The position numbers and the translations under genes are program-made. The notes below the pieces were generated by a model, which was given only the letters and a program-made list of their open reading frames with translations, did no database searches and was not told the origin of the DNA. Of a stretch of 59,723 nt of DNA, positions 42,952-52,275 are shown in pieces. Origin of the DNA: Methylobacterium brachiatum (lineage in GTDB: Bacteria; Pseudomonadota; Alphaproteobacteria; Rhizobiales; Beijerinckiaceae); assembly GCF_020523825.1 (NCBI RefSeq), contig NZ_JAJALK010000026.1:1-59723 (forward strand), given 5' to 3'. Within the stretch, counting starts at the first letter, position 1, and each line of letters begins with the position of its first letter.

Positions 42952-43785
42952 TCACTTAAGCCGGCGGCGCAGCAGTCCGCCCAACGCATCGACGAGGGTA
43001 ACGGCGCCCAGGATGCACAGCATGATCGCTGCGACCTGATCGTACTGAAGGAGCCTTAGCGAGGCGATGAGTTCAAAACCGATGCCGCCCGCCCCAACGA
43101 CGCCGAGCACAGTCGATGCTCGGAAATTGTATTCCCATCGATACAAGGTGGTGTCCGTCAGCTGCGGCAGGACCTGTGGCAGCACAGCATGCGTCACGAC
43201 CTGGAAAGGTGAGGCACCTGCCGCTCTCGCGGCCTCGATGGGCTTCGGATCGGCGTGCTCGATGGCCTCGGCGAAGAACTTGCCGACCATGCCAACGGAA
43301 TGCAGGCCGAGAGCAAGCACGCCCGGTAGGGCCCCGAACCCGACGGCGGCCACGAAGAAGATGCCCATGATGAGCTCCGGGACGGACCGGAGCGCATTAA
43401 GCGCGATGCGCGTCGCACGAAACACCAGAGGATGAGGACTGGTGTTCGGAGCCGCGAGCAGCCCAAGCGGTAGTGAAAGCGTAACGGCGAGAGCCGTCCC
43501 AGCGACGCTCATGGCGAAGGTATCAACGATGGGGGACAGCCACGACCGCCAGCGTGTGAAATCAGGTGGCGTCATCTCGTCGACGAGCTGCGCAAGGGCG
43601 GGCACACCCTCCGCCAGACGCACGGGATCCAGCAGCCCGACCTTCCAGAGGCATGCAAGGATCCCGAGAGCGATCGGTAGGACGAGGATCTGCCGCCGTA
43701 GCGCCGTTGATCGGGCCTGATCGAGCAGGACGTCGTAGACCGCAGAAGGGGCCGGGAACGACGTAGGAAGGCGTGATTGGGGCAT
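42952..43785 (-). CDS. ptxC: phosphite/phosphonate ABC transporter permease
   Basis: The 277-residue PhnE-type permease has six hydrophobic segments. The EAA-type loop is seen in KPIEAARAAGASPFQVVTHA, preceded by NALRSVPELIMGIFFVAAVG and followed by EYNFRASTVLGVVGAGGIGF. It lies between ptxB (4 bp upstream) and ptxD (8 bp downstream). Start ATG 43785 gives MPQSRLPTSFPAPSAVYD. Confidence 0.93.
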   Translation of the reverse strand: MPQSRLPTSFPAPSAVYDVLLDQARSTALRRQILVLPIALGILACLWKVGLLDPVRLAEGVPALAQLVDEMTPPDFTRWRSWLSPIVDTFAMSVAGTALAVTLSLPLGLLAAPNTSPHPLVFRATRIALNALRSVPELIMGIFFVAAVGFGALPGVLALGLHSVGMVGKFFAEAIEHADPKPIEAARAAGASPFQVVTHAVLPQVLPQLTDTTLYRWEYNFRASTVLGVVGAGGIGFELIASLRLLQYDQVAAIMLCILGAVTLVDALGGLLRRRLK

Positions 43786-43789
43786 GCCG

Positions 43790-44662
43790 CTAGCCCTTGA
43801 CCTTGGTAAGGTCGATGTTGAGGAGCTTGGCGGTCTCGCGCAGGACGTCGTAGTCCGCATCCGTGATCGGGCCGAAGGCCTCGGCCTTGAAGGGCTTCAG
43901 GATCGCCGGATCCTTCATCTCAAGGAAAGCAGACTTGATCTTGTCCTTCAACGCCGGCGTGAGGTCGCCGCGCAGGGTCCACGGATAATTCGGGATCGGC
44001 CGGCTCTCGGCGACGACCTTCACCTTAGAGGAATCGATGAGCTTCCTTTCGACGAGCGTCTCGAAGATGGTCCGACTGATCCCCCCAGCCTGGACATTGC
44101 CGGCCTCCACTGCGCGAGCCACAGCATCGTGTGTGCCAAGGTGCTGGAACTTGAAATCCTCCCCGGCTTCGAGGCCAAGGTTCTTGAGCAGGCCCCGCGG
44201 GATCAGGTGACTTGACGTCGAGGCCGGATCGCCGAAACCGACCGTCTTCCCTCGTACGTCCTCGGCCTTTGCAATGCCGGCATTGACGTTCGCGATAAGG
44301 TAGCTCGTGTAGGTCGGCTTCCCCCCTGAGACCAGGGCAGCGAACGGCTCGATCCCTGGCGAACGGCTTTTGGCCAGCACGTAGGACAATGGGCCAAAGT
44401 ACCCAAGGTCGATGCGCTTGAACCGCATTGCCTCGATCATGGACGAGTAGTCTGTGGTGACGACAAGCTCGATCCGCTTACCAAGCCTTTCTTCCAGGTA
44501 AGACTTCAGACCCTGATTGTTCTGAATGATGGTTGAGGCGCTCTCATCGGGCAGCAGCGCGACTTTGAGAGTGTCGGGATCGGCGCCCTGCGAGAGCGAC
44601 GGTCCGGTTCGCAGCAGAGCGCCCAGCACAAAGCCGGCACCGAGGGTACGTCTTGAAATCAT
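43790..44662 (-). CDS. ptxB: phosphite-binding periplasmic protein
   Basis: The 290-residue PhnD/PtxB-type binding protein has an N-terminal signal (MISRRTLGAGFVLGALLRTG). Family blocks are VVTTDYSSMIEAMRFKRIDL, GYFGPLSYVLAKSR, KTVGFGDPASTSSHLIPRGL and a C-terminal PNYPWTLRGDLTPALKDKIK. The GDPASTSSHL segment forms the anion pocket in phosphonate/phosphite binding proteins. Start ATG 44662; the frame extends upstream into ptxA sequence. Confidence 0.92.
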   Translation of the reverse strand: MISRRTLGAGFVLGALLRTGPSLSQGADPDTLKVALLPDESASTIIQNNQGLKSYLEERLGKRIELVVTTDYSSMIEAMRFKRIDLGYFGPLSYVLAKSRSPGIEPFAALVSGGKPTYTSYLIANVNAGIAKAEDVRGKTVGFGDPASTSSHLIPRGLLKNLGLEAGEDFKFQHLGTHDAVARAVEAGNVQAGGISRTIFETLVERKLIDSSKVKVVAESRPIPNYPWTLRGDLTPALKDKIKSAFLEMKDPAILKPFKAEAFGPITDADYDVLRETAKLLNIDLTKVKG

Positions 44663-44675
44663 GGGTTGGTTTCCT

Positions 44676-45485
44676 TTAGGCGGGCTGGGCGGCGTAGGAC
44701 GGCTCACGGCGGGGCCGCACTCGTTCGTCTTCGACGGCCCTTGGGGCGTCGGTCCGTGATCCGTAGATCCGCTCAAGGCTCGCCTCGCAGAGCTGATCGG
44801 GTGTTCCATCGAACACGACGGCCCCAGCCTGGAGACCGATGACGCGATCTGCGAAGCCGCGCGCCAAGTCGACTTGGTGCAGGCTTACTACGGCCGTGAT
44901 GCCATCGGCCTTGCAGATCGTTCGCAGGAGATCGAGGACGCGTGCCGCGGTGGCCGGGTCGAGGCTTGCTACCGGCTCGTCGGCAAGGATCAGCCGAGGT
45001 TGCTGAGCCACAGCCCGCGCGATGCCGACACGTTGCTGCTGCCCGCCCGAAAGCTGGTCAACTCGGGTTAAGGCCCGGTCGAGCAAACCGACCCGTTCGA
45101 GTGCCTCCAGGGCGATGCGCCGATCTGCAAGGGGAAGCGGAAGCAATGAGCGAAGGGCCGAGTGATGACCGAGCCGGCCAACGAGGACGTTGGCCAGAGC
45201 AGTCAAGCGGCCAATAAGATGGTGATGCTGGAACACCATGCCTGTTGCAGCCCGATGCCGGCGCAAAGTTACGCTTCCGGAGTGGATGTCGCCATGAGCC
45301 GTCGACACGACCTGCCCGTTCGTTGGCCGGACCAGACCGTTCAGGCACCGCAACAGCGTGGACTTGCCCGCACCCGACGGACCGAGAAGCACAGAGAACT
45401 CGCCCTGGTCGAACGTTAACGACGTCGGATTCAGGGCGGTTAACCGCCCCGGATAGGTAACTTGAAGGTCGTAGATGGACAGCAT
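44676..45485 (-). CDS. ptxA: phosphite/phosphonate ABC transporter ATPase
   Basis: The 269-residue PhnC-type ATPase has Walker A in LLGPSGAGKSTLLRCLNGL, a Q-loop in ATGMVFQHHHLIGRLTALAN, the signature LSGGQQQRVGIARAVAQQ and Walker B LILADEPVASLDP. It is the first gene of the ptx operon. The 5' region (45486-45560) includes an AT-rich stretch and a GGGGGGGAGA run and likely holds the promoter. Confidence 0.94.
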   Translation of the reverse strand: MLSIYDLQVTYPGRLTALNPTSLTFDQGEFSVLLGPSGAGKSTLLRCLNGLVRPTNGQVVSTAHGDIHSGSVTLRRHRAATGMVFQHHHLIGRLTALANVLVGRLGHHSALRSLLPLPLADRRIALEALERVGLLDRALTRVDQLSGGQQQRVGIARAVAQQPRLILADEPVASLDPATAARVLDLLRTICKADGITAVVSLHQVDLARGFADRVIGLQAGAVVFDGTPDQLCEASLERIYGSRTDAPRAVEDERVRPRREPSYAAQPA

Positions 45486-46142
45486 CAGTCGCCAATCGAT
45501 TCCTAGATCAAAGAGAATATTCGATCGCGTTTTCCGATACGGGGGGGAGATGACAATCGAATGACTTCAACCTGGTTCACCGACGTCACCAAGAGCCAGA
45601 TCGACTGGTTGCCCCTGTTAAAGCATGGACCTCCCGGCCTGGGTGTGGTTGACAATCAAGCTCTTAAAGTCCCAGCTTTTATGACTAGTTTTGACTGCAA
45701 TTTCATAAAATCTATACAATGCCAATGGATGCATTCATATGACAGTTATTTATCGTTTATATCTTGAGCTTGTATACTTAATAAATGTAATAATGAAATC
45801 AAATTAAGTGTAAATATTCCTTTGTAAATCCCATAAGGACAAACCGTCAATGATAATCCCTGAATTTAAAAAATATTACTATGATATTATGAAATCGATT
45901 CCCTACATACTGCCCGTAAAACATAACAGACATAATTATAGGATGTAGCACGTTACCTCATGCTTAAGGATAAGAAATTTTTGCTGCCCATTGAGGGGTG
46001 TTCTGGGCCTCGCTACGCTGTGACTGATCGCTTTCCGATTAATATAAACACAAGGGGTGGACATGCGCCAAAAAGCGCCCACATGACTCTAGAAACTGTA
46101 AAAAAATCAGCTCAAGAATTGTAATGGATAACGGTGCGCAAC
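45486..46142. other. AT-rich intergenic region upstream of the ptx operon
   Basis: The sequence turns sharply AT-rich after about 45640. A plus frame at 45561-45767 (MTSTWFTDVTKSQIDWLPLL) begins GC-rich and then degenerates, so it may be the 5' scrap of a lost gene. The divergent ptx promoter must lie here. No pho-box was confidently recognised. Confidence 0.4.
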
Positions 46143-46685
46143 ATGAGCAAATCTTCACTTGATGACAACACAGCAGCGAACCGTATTCGGCTTCACAATA
46201 TGGAGCAGCGTCATAAAAGACTGCAGATCGCTTTGTTGCAATATCCCGAGTTGGCTAAAGCTAAGCCTTTTGAGAATGTTACCCGCTTCGCCGAACTCAG
46301 AGATCAAGTGATTGAGCCGACCATGCACGCATTTAGCCGCGCCGGTTCACTCGGCAACTACGCTCATCACGTCGTCACTGATAACGATCACACCGACGAA
46401 GCCCTTGCTGTCGTCGGTGCCGGTATACGATTGATCCTCTCCGATACCGCACTACCGAATGGGATCAATCTTTATGAAATTCCTACCCTAAGCTTCTATC
46501 ATGATCGATTAGAGCAATACGTGCAGTGTCGTGTTGAAATCTACGACGCGTCTCGGGATGGCGATGACCGCCTTGTTCATTGTCTCAACATCGAGACTCC
46601 GCTCGACTTTGACGCCTTAACGGCTGCCGCAATCGAAACCAAGCTCCATCTATTCATGGAGGCGCTAGCGCAATATTCAATCTGA
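46143..46685 (+). CDS. hypothetical protein, 180 residues
   Basis: Soluble protein without recognised domain; segments include MEQRHKRLQIALLQYPELAK, GAGIRLILSDTALPNGINLY and VQCRVEIYDASRDGDDRLVH. ATG 46143 or GTG 46134 may start it. Moderate GC, flanked by AT-rich DNA and by IS1380 copy 2. It does not resemble phosphite genes, and its context gives no functional clue. Confidence 0.6.
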   Translation: MSKSSLDDNTAANRIRLHNMEQRHKRLQIALLQYPELAKAKPFENVTRFAELRDQVIEPTMHAFSRAGSLGNYAHHVVTDNDHTDEALAVVGAGIRLILSDTALPNGINLYEIPTLSFYHDRLEQYVQCRVEIYDASRDGDDRLVHCLNIETPLDFDALTAAAIETKLHLFMEALAQYSI

Positions 46686-46952
46686 TCACGAACGACATAA
46701 TTAATAAACCTTGCTATCGAACAAGTATAACACCGAAACCTCATACCTTCATCGACAAAAGTGAAGGTCAACAATTCAATGACGAGACTTACATGATCAT
46801 TCAACTCGGCGGCCACCTCGAACGCGCTTTTCTACTCGCAGGGAGGCGTCAAAGCACTTCACAGCCTCCGTTGGTAGAAACTGAACGTCTTCCTGCTGCA
46901 ACAGATGCCTATCGGTCGTTCTTCCATCGTGCAGGAACCATCGCCGTCTTAT

Positions 46953-48574
46953 CTAACCCGCTTTATTCACCAGGGTTTGGCTGGCGACGTGTTTTGAGCT
47001 GAAGGCGAGCGGGATCGTGCGTCTGTCCTGACGCGTATGGATCTGGTTGTGCTGTCGGCGCTGGAGGGACGGGAGCGGTGTCGATGGGGCATCACGCCCC
47101 GTGGTTCAGGCTGGCGCTGGGGCGAGTGCGCCCGCGATATGGCGCAGCAAGTCGGCCTCGGGACAGGCGGCGGCGAAGGCGAGACGAACACGGGCAGTGG
47201 TCTCGTGGATGCGAGCCCCAAGCTTGAGCAGGCGCAGGCGGATCGTCGCGAACTCGGCCTTGGCCAGGCGATGGGGAGCCGGGATGGCGTCGCGCACGGT
47301 CAGCATCAGCCAATAGGCGGCGGTGTGCAGCACGAGCCGCATCTGGTTGGCGGCCGGATGCCGGCAGGAGGTGCGGTCGGAAGCGAGCTGGCCCTTATGG
47401 AGCTTGATCAGGTTCTCGGCCTGTCCGCGGGCGCAGTACAGCTCGGCGTAGAGCCATTCGGGCGTACCGGTGGCGATGTTCGTGACCACGTAGCGGATGT
47501 CGAGGCCAAGGCGGGTCGCCTCGATGCGGGCGGCGACGCGGCGGTGCTGCCGCCAGGATTTGGCTGCGTGCGTGGTCTCAGCAAAGCCGCGCACGGCATC
47601 TGTGTTGCTGAGGGCCCGCTCGACCCGGATGTGATCGGCGGTCGGCTCGACCTTGGCGGTGAGCGACTTGGTGCCGGTCAGGCCGAAGACGTAAGCGACG
47701 TCGTTGTCCTCGCACCAGTCCATCGCTTCGGGCCGCCCGTAATGGCCGTCGCCACGGATCGTGATCGCGGTCGTCGGCCAGTGTCGGCGGATCGCCCGGA
47801 CCAGACGACGCAGATGGCCCCGGACTTCGCGACCCGAAGGCGTCTTGCCCGGCCGCAGGATCATCGCCACCGGGCGCGAGGTGGCGGTGTCGTAGACGTG
47901 GATGGGGAGAAAGCAGCGTTCGTCGTGGTGGGCGTTGAACAGCGACAGTTGCTGCTGGCCATGGACCACGTCGCAGGTGTCGTCGATATCCAGCGTGACA
48001 GCCGCCGGTGGCGCGGCGTAGCTGGCGCAGTAGAGGTCGACCAGCACCCGTCCGAGCCGGATCAGGTCACGCAGGCCCGGCGTGTTCTCCAGCCGCGAGA
48101 CGGTGGGCTGGCTCATCAAGTCGCGTCCGCTGTCGGGTAGGCGACCACAGGCGAGCTTGAAGGCGGGATCGACGCGCAGGTGATCGAGGTCGTCGGCATC
48201 CTCGTACCCGCAGGCGATGGCCAGGATGCGCGCCAGCAGGATCTCGGGCAGAGGATGCACGATCCGGCTCGGGTCACGCCGGTCGGGGATCACCGCGGCG
48301 AGCTTCTCACCGATCTGCATCCGCCGGGCAGCCTGAGCGAGCAACAGGACGCCCCCGTCCGAGGTCAGGCGTCCGCCGTCGAAAGCAGCTGTGAGCTTCT
48401 TGCCTCGAACCGATGGAAACGCGAACGGCAGACACGTAGGATCGGACATGGCGGGCGTGGCGGGCTCGATCTGGTCTGAGGACTTGGCGTCAGCACCCAA
48501 TCCCTAAGCCACATCAATGCTTTACGCTACGCTCGCCACCACAGATCCACTGCCCTCGTGAATAAGACGGGCTA
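46953..48574 (-). mobile_element. IS1380 family insertion sequence, copy 2
   Basis: The ends are TAACCCGCTTTATTCACCAG (46953; two or three differences from copy 1) and GTGAATAAGACGGGCTA (to 48574). It is inverted relative to copy 1 and 7.2 kb away from it, so the two bracket the cydB remnant and the ptx operon as a possible composite element. Its right end supplies the stop codon of vapC. Confidence 0.88.
47106..48449 (-). CDS. IS1380 family transposase, copy 2
   Basis: The 447-residue transposase (from ATG 48449) is nearly identical to the product of copy 1 and carries the same DDE motifs (VTLDIDDTCDVVHGQQQ; ITIRGDGHYGRPEAMDWCED; ARGQAENLIKLHKGQL). Differences are scattered substitutions (for example MQIGEKLAAVI for LDIADKLAAVI). 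Intact. Confidence 0.95.
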   Translation of the reverse strand: MSDPTCLPFAFPSVRGKKLTAAFDGGRLTSDGGVLLLAQAARRMQIGEKLAAVIPDRRDPSRIVHPLPEILLARILAIACGYEDADDLDHLRVDPAFKLACGRLPDSGRDLMSQPTVSRLENTPGLRDLIRLGRVLVDLYCASYAAPPAAVTLDIDDTCDVVHGQQQLSLFNAHHDERCFLPIHVYDTATSRPVAMILRPGKTPSGREVRGHLRRLVRAIRRHWPTTAITIRGDGHYGRPEAMDWCEDNDVAYVFGLTGTKSLTAKVEPTADHIRVERALSNTDAVRGFAETTHAAKSWRQHRRVAARIEATRLGLDIRYVVTNIATGTPEWLYAELYCARGQAENLIKLHKGQLASDRTSCRHPAANQMRLVLHTAAYWLMLTVRDAIPAPHRLAKAEFATIRLRLLKLGARIHETTARVRLAFAAACPEADLLRHIAGALAPAPA

Positions 48575-49000
48575 GGCTGCGACGGCGTCCCAGGGGTTGA
48601 TGACCTCAAGGCCGCAGCCCTCGAAGCCCCCCACGTCTCGCGTGGCGATGCGGAAGCCGGCCGCCGCCGTGACGGCGGCGATCAGTGCATCGAAACCCTC
48701 GATCCGAACGCCGGCCATGCGCCGTGCCGTCGCGATCCGCGCATAGTACTCGGCGGCGCGGCTGTCGAACGGAAGGATGTGTCCGGCAAACTCCTCTGAG
48801 AAGATCGCCTGGACTACCGACTCCAAGCCCTCACGGCGGCGTCCGGCCGGAAGAGTCGCGACGCCGTAGAGGATTTCTGCCCGGTTGATGCTCGTTGTGT
48901 AGAGCGATGCGCGGGGTTGCGCGGCAACCCATGCGATTACGGTCGGGTCGGGCTCCGGCCGCATCAGCTCCGAAATCACGTTGGTGTCGAGGACGATCAC
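48572..49000 (-). CDS. vapC: VapC-type PIN-domain toxin
   Basis: This 142-residue PIN ribonuclease belongs to the FitB/StbB subgroup. The acidic active site is seen in MIVLDTNVISELMRPEPDP (D5), SINRAEILYGVATLP (E), and GFDALIAAVTAAAGFRIATR plus RDVGGFEGCGLEVINPW (D residues). It cleaves RNA, usually initiator tRNA, when not bound by antitoxin. ATG 49000 overlaps the antitoxin stop by 4 bp. The stop TAG at 48572-48574 lies in the last bases of IS1380 copy 2, so the natural C-terminus may have been changed by a few residues. Confidence 0.9.
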   Translation of the reverse strand: MIVLDTNVISELMRPEPDPTVIAWVAAQPRASLYTTSINRAEILYGVATLPAGRRREGLESVVQAIFSEEFAGHILPFDSRAAEYYARIATARRMAGVRIEGFDALIAAVTAAAGFRIATRDVGGFEGCGLEVINPWDAVAA

Positions 49001-49266
49001 AGCTCGAAGCTTAGCGGCTCTCCGATCGAGATGGCCGGATGGTCGTCAAGCTCGATGCCGCCGAGGGGTGCGACCCGCCGACGGATCGCTTCTGCCAGGT
49101 TCACCGACTCGGCCGCCTCGGTGTCCAGCGTATCCGAGAGGATCGAACGCACCTCGGCTTCCATCGATCGACCGTTCCTGGCGGCCCGCATGCGAAGCCG
49201 CTCTTTCACCCCGCCGTCGAGGTTACGGATCGTGATCGTCGCGTTGGGTGCATGAGAAACCGCCAT
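48997..49266 (-). CDS. vapB: VapB/FitA-type antitoxin
   Basis: The 89-residue antitoxin has an N-terminal ribbon-helix-helix (ATITIRNLDGGVKERLRMRA, then ARNGRSMEAEVRSILSD) and a C-terminal toxin-binding tail ending PAISIGEPLSFEL. ATG 49266 was chosen; the frame continues upstream to 49326, but the domain begins at MAVSHAPNATIT. Together with VapC it stabilises the element that carries it. Confidence 0.88.
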   Translation of the reverse strand: MAVSHAPNATITIRNLDGGVKERLRMRAARNGRSMEAEVRSILSDTLDTEAAESVNLAEAIRRRVAPLGGIELDDHPAISIGEPLSFEL

Positions 49267-49335
49267 GCTCTGATTGTAAGCGTTGCTAGCGCTGCTAGCA
49301 ACGAGATCGTTTTTGGTACTTTGCATCCGGCCTCC

Positions 49336-52275
49336 TCATCGCTCGATGTGCCGACCCCGCTCACGCTGAGACAGCGGATCGGGGCGGCCGAGGCGACGGG
49401 CAAGCTCCCCTACCAGAGCACGGGACACCCGTGCCGGTGCCTGTGTCAAACGACGCCCGTAGGCATCCACCAGCCGCCACGTCGGCACGATGAGCTGCTC
49501 GACGCCGAGCCACACCGTGGCCTCCCGCAACAGACGCGCTGCGCGCATCACGCGCGGCACGTCCAACCCTCGGCCGATGGGCTCGCGCGTTCCCAGTGAT
49601 CCCTCGCGCACGAACGCGACCCGGTCGGCGGCGTAGTCGACCACGTTGATCTTCTCGCTGTAGGTCCGCGCCTCGCGGAACAGGCGCTCCAGCACCATCG
49701 CGTCGGTCGCCGGCATGCGCGCATCCTCCTGACGCTGTCGGCACAGGGCGTCGAGCCGGTCGCGCTCGACCACCACCCTGGCCTCGTGCCGGTGTCGGGT
49801 CAGGCCGACGTAGAGCTCCCGCGCGTCGGTCGCCGCCCCGACATACATCACCGCTGCGGAGGAGGTCCGGCCCTGCGCCGCGTAAGCGGTGCCGGCATAG
49901 GCGTGCACGATCCTGGGTTGAGACCGCGCCCGGCCGAACCGCGGCTGTTGCGCCAGATCTGACCACGCCACCTCCAACGCGCGACCATCCTCCAGCGTCA
50001 GGCGCAGGCGTACCGCTTCATCCGGCTCGGCCGTGATCGCCGCGACCCTGGCGCGGTTGCCGTTGCGCAGCCCGAGATGCGGCAGGCTCTCGCCGAAGCG
50101 TAAGGCGTCGCCGACTGCGAGCGCGAGCGGCGCCGGCCTGTCGTCGCGGTCGCGCGCCGGCAGGGTGACCAGGTCGGGGCCGAGGCGCCCCTCCGCCCGC
50201 AGCACGGCCCGCGCCCGGACGTTCAACGCCGCGGCGTCGGCGTTGCGCCGGGTTACGATCAGAACATCCTCGCCATGCGCCGCGCGCTGCTCGTTCCAGA
50301 CCGCGAGCACGCGCGCCTGCGCGGCCTCGGCGCCGGCGACCAGTTCGATCCGGTCCCGAGTCGCGTAGGCGCGCAAGCCCGCCTCGACCTCGCCGCGTGC
50401 CATCAGCACCGAGGCGGCGCGCTGCCACTCCACGGCCTGCCGGCGGACGTGTTCGAGCACGGCGGAGCGCCCGACCACGTCGGCGACCGCCCGGAGCGCG
50501 CTCGCGCCGCCGACCGAGGCGAGCTGCCGCCGGTCGCCGATCAGCACCACCTTCGCCCCGGCCGACTGGGCTGCGCTCAGCACGGCTTCCAGGTCACGCG
50601 TCGCGACCATCCCGGCTTCATCGACCAGCACCACGGTATCAGCATCGAGCGTAGCCGGGCTGTCGAGCCTGTGGGTGGTATCCGGGCCTGCCGCCCGTGT
50701 CAGGTCGTGGCGCCAGCGCGCGATCGCCTGCGCCGGGATCCCGGTCGAATGCCCGAGCTCGTCGGCAGCCACCCACGACGGCGCGAGGCCGATCACGCGG
50801 AGGCCGGAGGCACGGGCAGCGGCGACCAGGGCGGCCGCCGTCGTGGTCTTGCCGGTCCCCGCACCGGCCTGCAGCAGCGACACCCCGTCCCGACCAGCGG
50901 CGTGACGCACGGCCTCGCCCTGCTCCGAGCTGAGGTGAGGGGCGTGCGCCAGCGCGTCCTCGACCGCCTCGGGCGTGATCCAGCTCCGCTCCAGGGGGCG
51001 ATCGGCGGCGCGCAGCATCGCGGCCTCGCAGGCGGCGATGCCCGGGCTGGTCCAGCACGCGCTGGCGCCGGGCACCATCGCGGCATCGGCCAGTGGCATC
51101 AGCGTGCCGTCCCGCTCGAGCCGGGCGAGCTCCGCCGCCACGGCGTCGACCCCGAGGCCGGCGACACCGGCGATCTCCAGGGCCCGCTGGAGCAGGTCCT
51201 TGCGTGCTAGAACGCTCTCGTGCCGGAACAGGGCCGAGGCGGCACGCGCCACCGGGCCATCGCCGGGGATCTCGGGCGGGTCGAACGGGAGATCTCGTTC
51301 GCGCTCGGTGGCCATCGCCAGGGCGGGGTCGCGCTCGGGGTGACGCGCGGCCAGCCACGGATCGATCGCGCAGGCGGCGAGCTCCTCCCGCCAGCGCGCC
51401 TCCAGCTCCACCCCGGTCGGCAGCTCGTCCTTGCCCCGGCGGGTCGCCAGGGCGGCGATCTCGCGCTGGGCGCTGCTGGCCCCCGCCCCTGCATAGGCGA
51501 GGATCTGCTCCGCGCGCTTGGAGAAGGCCGCGAGCAGCGTCTCCGGCAGCCCGGCGACCTCCCACTGCCCGCGCCCGGCCTCGCGATACTGCAGGCCGAA
51601 GCGCTCGCGCAGGTCCTCGGCGAGGGCGGCCCTGTACGCGGCTCCCACCCCGAGCTGGGCCGCGTACAGACGGTCGGGCTCGATGGTCAGGTGTGTTCTT
51701 GATTTGTACCGCCCGGATCCGGCATTCTCGGGCGTACCGGCGACGTTGATCAGCACGCAGTGCGTGTGGAGGTTCGGATCGCCCTCCCGGGTCGTATAGT
51801 GGTCGAACCGGCCGACGATCAGGTCGCGCGGGCGATGCTGCTCCGTGCCGCCGGCGCCGGTCCGGACGGTGACGAGCCCCTCCGCGACGACGAAACCGAG
51901 CGCTCGCTCGACGGCAGAGCGGTGGGCGGCCTCGATCGCCGCGCGCTGCTCGGGCGTGCCGGCCATCCAAAGCACGGAAATCGACTTCCCGGGTGTCAGG
52001 GTGCAGTCGACCCCGGCCCAGTGACCGGGGCCGGCGCCGCGGACCAGCGGCTTGCCGGTGCCTGGATGGATCCCCGCACACAGGTCGCGGAACGAGGCCG
52101 CATCGATCGCAGCACCGTGGCGCACGACCGTCTCGCCGCTGCTCCACCACACCCCGCCGCCGTCTGCGAGGTAGTACTCGTCGCGTCGATCCGGCCGGGC
52201 CTCGCGCTGGCTGTCCTGCGTGTAGTACGCCGCCACCGGTGAGCCGGCACCCAGTCGGTGTAGCGAGGCGGTCAC
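49336..52275 (-). CDS. traI: MobF-type conjugative relaxase (TrwC/TraI-like)
   Basis: The relaxase nicks the transferred strand at oriT and unwinds it. The 979-residue protein has catalytic tyrosines near the N-terminus (PVAAYYTQDSQ, Y17/Y18) and the metal-binding histidine triad in FDHYTTREGDPNLHTHCVLI. A RecD-like helicase part follows, with Walker A in LLQAGAGTGKTTTAAAL, Walker B in VVLVDEAGMVATRDLEA, and a C-terminal IVHAYAGTAYAAQGRTSSAA motif. ATG 52275 overlaps the stop of the RHH gene by 4 bp. It is shorter than TraI of F, as is usual for TrwC-type enzymes. Confidence 0.95.
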   Translation of the reverse strand: MTASLHRLGAGSPVAAYYTQDSQREARPDRRDEYYLADGGGVWWSSGETVVRHGAAIDAASFRDLCAGIHPGTGKPLVRGAGPGHWAGVDCTLTPGKSISVLWMAGTPEQRAAIEAAHRSAVERALGFVVAEGLVTVRTGAGGTEQHRPRDLIVGRFDHYTTREGDPNLHTHCVLINVAGTPENAGSGRYKSRTHLTIEPDRLYAAQLGVGAAYRAALAEDLRERFGLQYREAGRGQWEVAGLPETLLAAFSKRAEQILAYAGAGASSAQREIAALATRRGKDELPTGVELEARWREELAACAIDPWLAARHPERDPALAMATERERDLPFDPPEIPGDGPVARAASALFRHESVLARKDLLQRALEIAGVAGLGVDAVAAELARLERDGTLMPLADAAMVPGASACWTSPGIAACEAAMLRAADRPLERSWITPEAVEDALAHAPHLSSEQGEAVRHAAGRDGVSLLQAGAGTGKTTTAAALVAAARASGLRVIGLAPSWVAADELGHSTGIPAQAIARWRHDLTRAAGPDTTHRLDSPATLDADTVVLVDEAGMVATRDLEAVLSAAQSAGAKVVLIGDRRQLASVGGASALRAVADVVGRSAVLEHVRRQAVEWQRAASVLMARGEVEAGLRAYATRDRIELVAGAEAAQARVLAVWNEQRAAHGEDVLIVTRRNADAAALNVRARAVLRAEGRLGPDLVTLPARDRDDRPAPLALAVGDALRFGESLPHLGLRNGNRARVAAITAEPDEAVRLRLTLEDGRALEVAWSDLAQQPRFGRARSQPRIVHAYAGTAYAAQGRTSSAAVMYVGAATDARELYVGLTRHRHEARVVVERDRLDALCRQRQEDARMPATDAMVLERLFREARTYSEKINVVDYAADRVAFVREGSLGTREPIGRGLDVPRVMRAARLLREATVWLGVEQLIVPTWRLVDAYGRRLTQAPARVSRALVGELARRLGRPDPLSQRERGRHIER

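Noticed and set aside
45561..45767. 68-codon frame upstream of ptxA
   Set aside because: Begins GC-rich and becomes AT-rich with no recognisable domain; at best a scrap of a lost gene.
47037..48140. 367-codon plus-strand frame opposite IS1380 transposase copy 2
   Set aside because: Antisense shadow; a similar frame is opposite copy 1.
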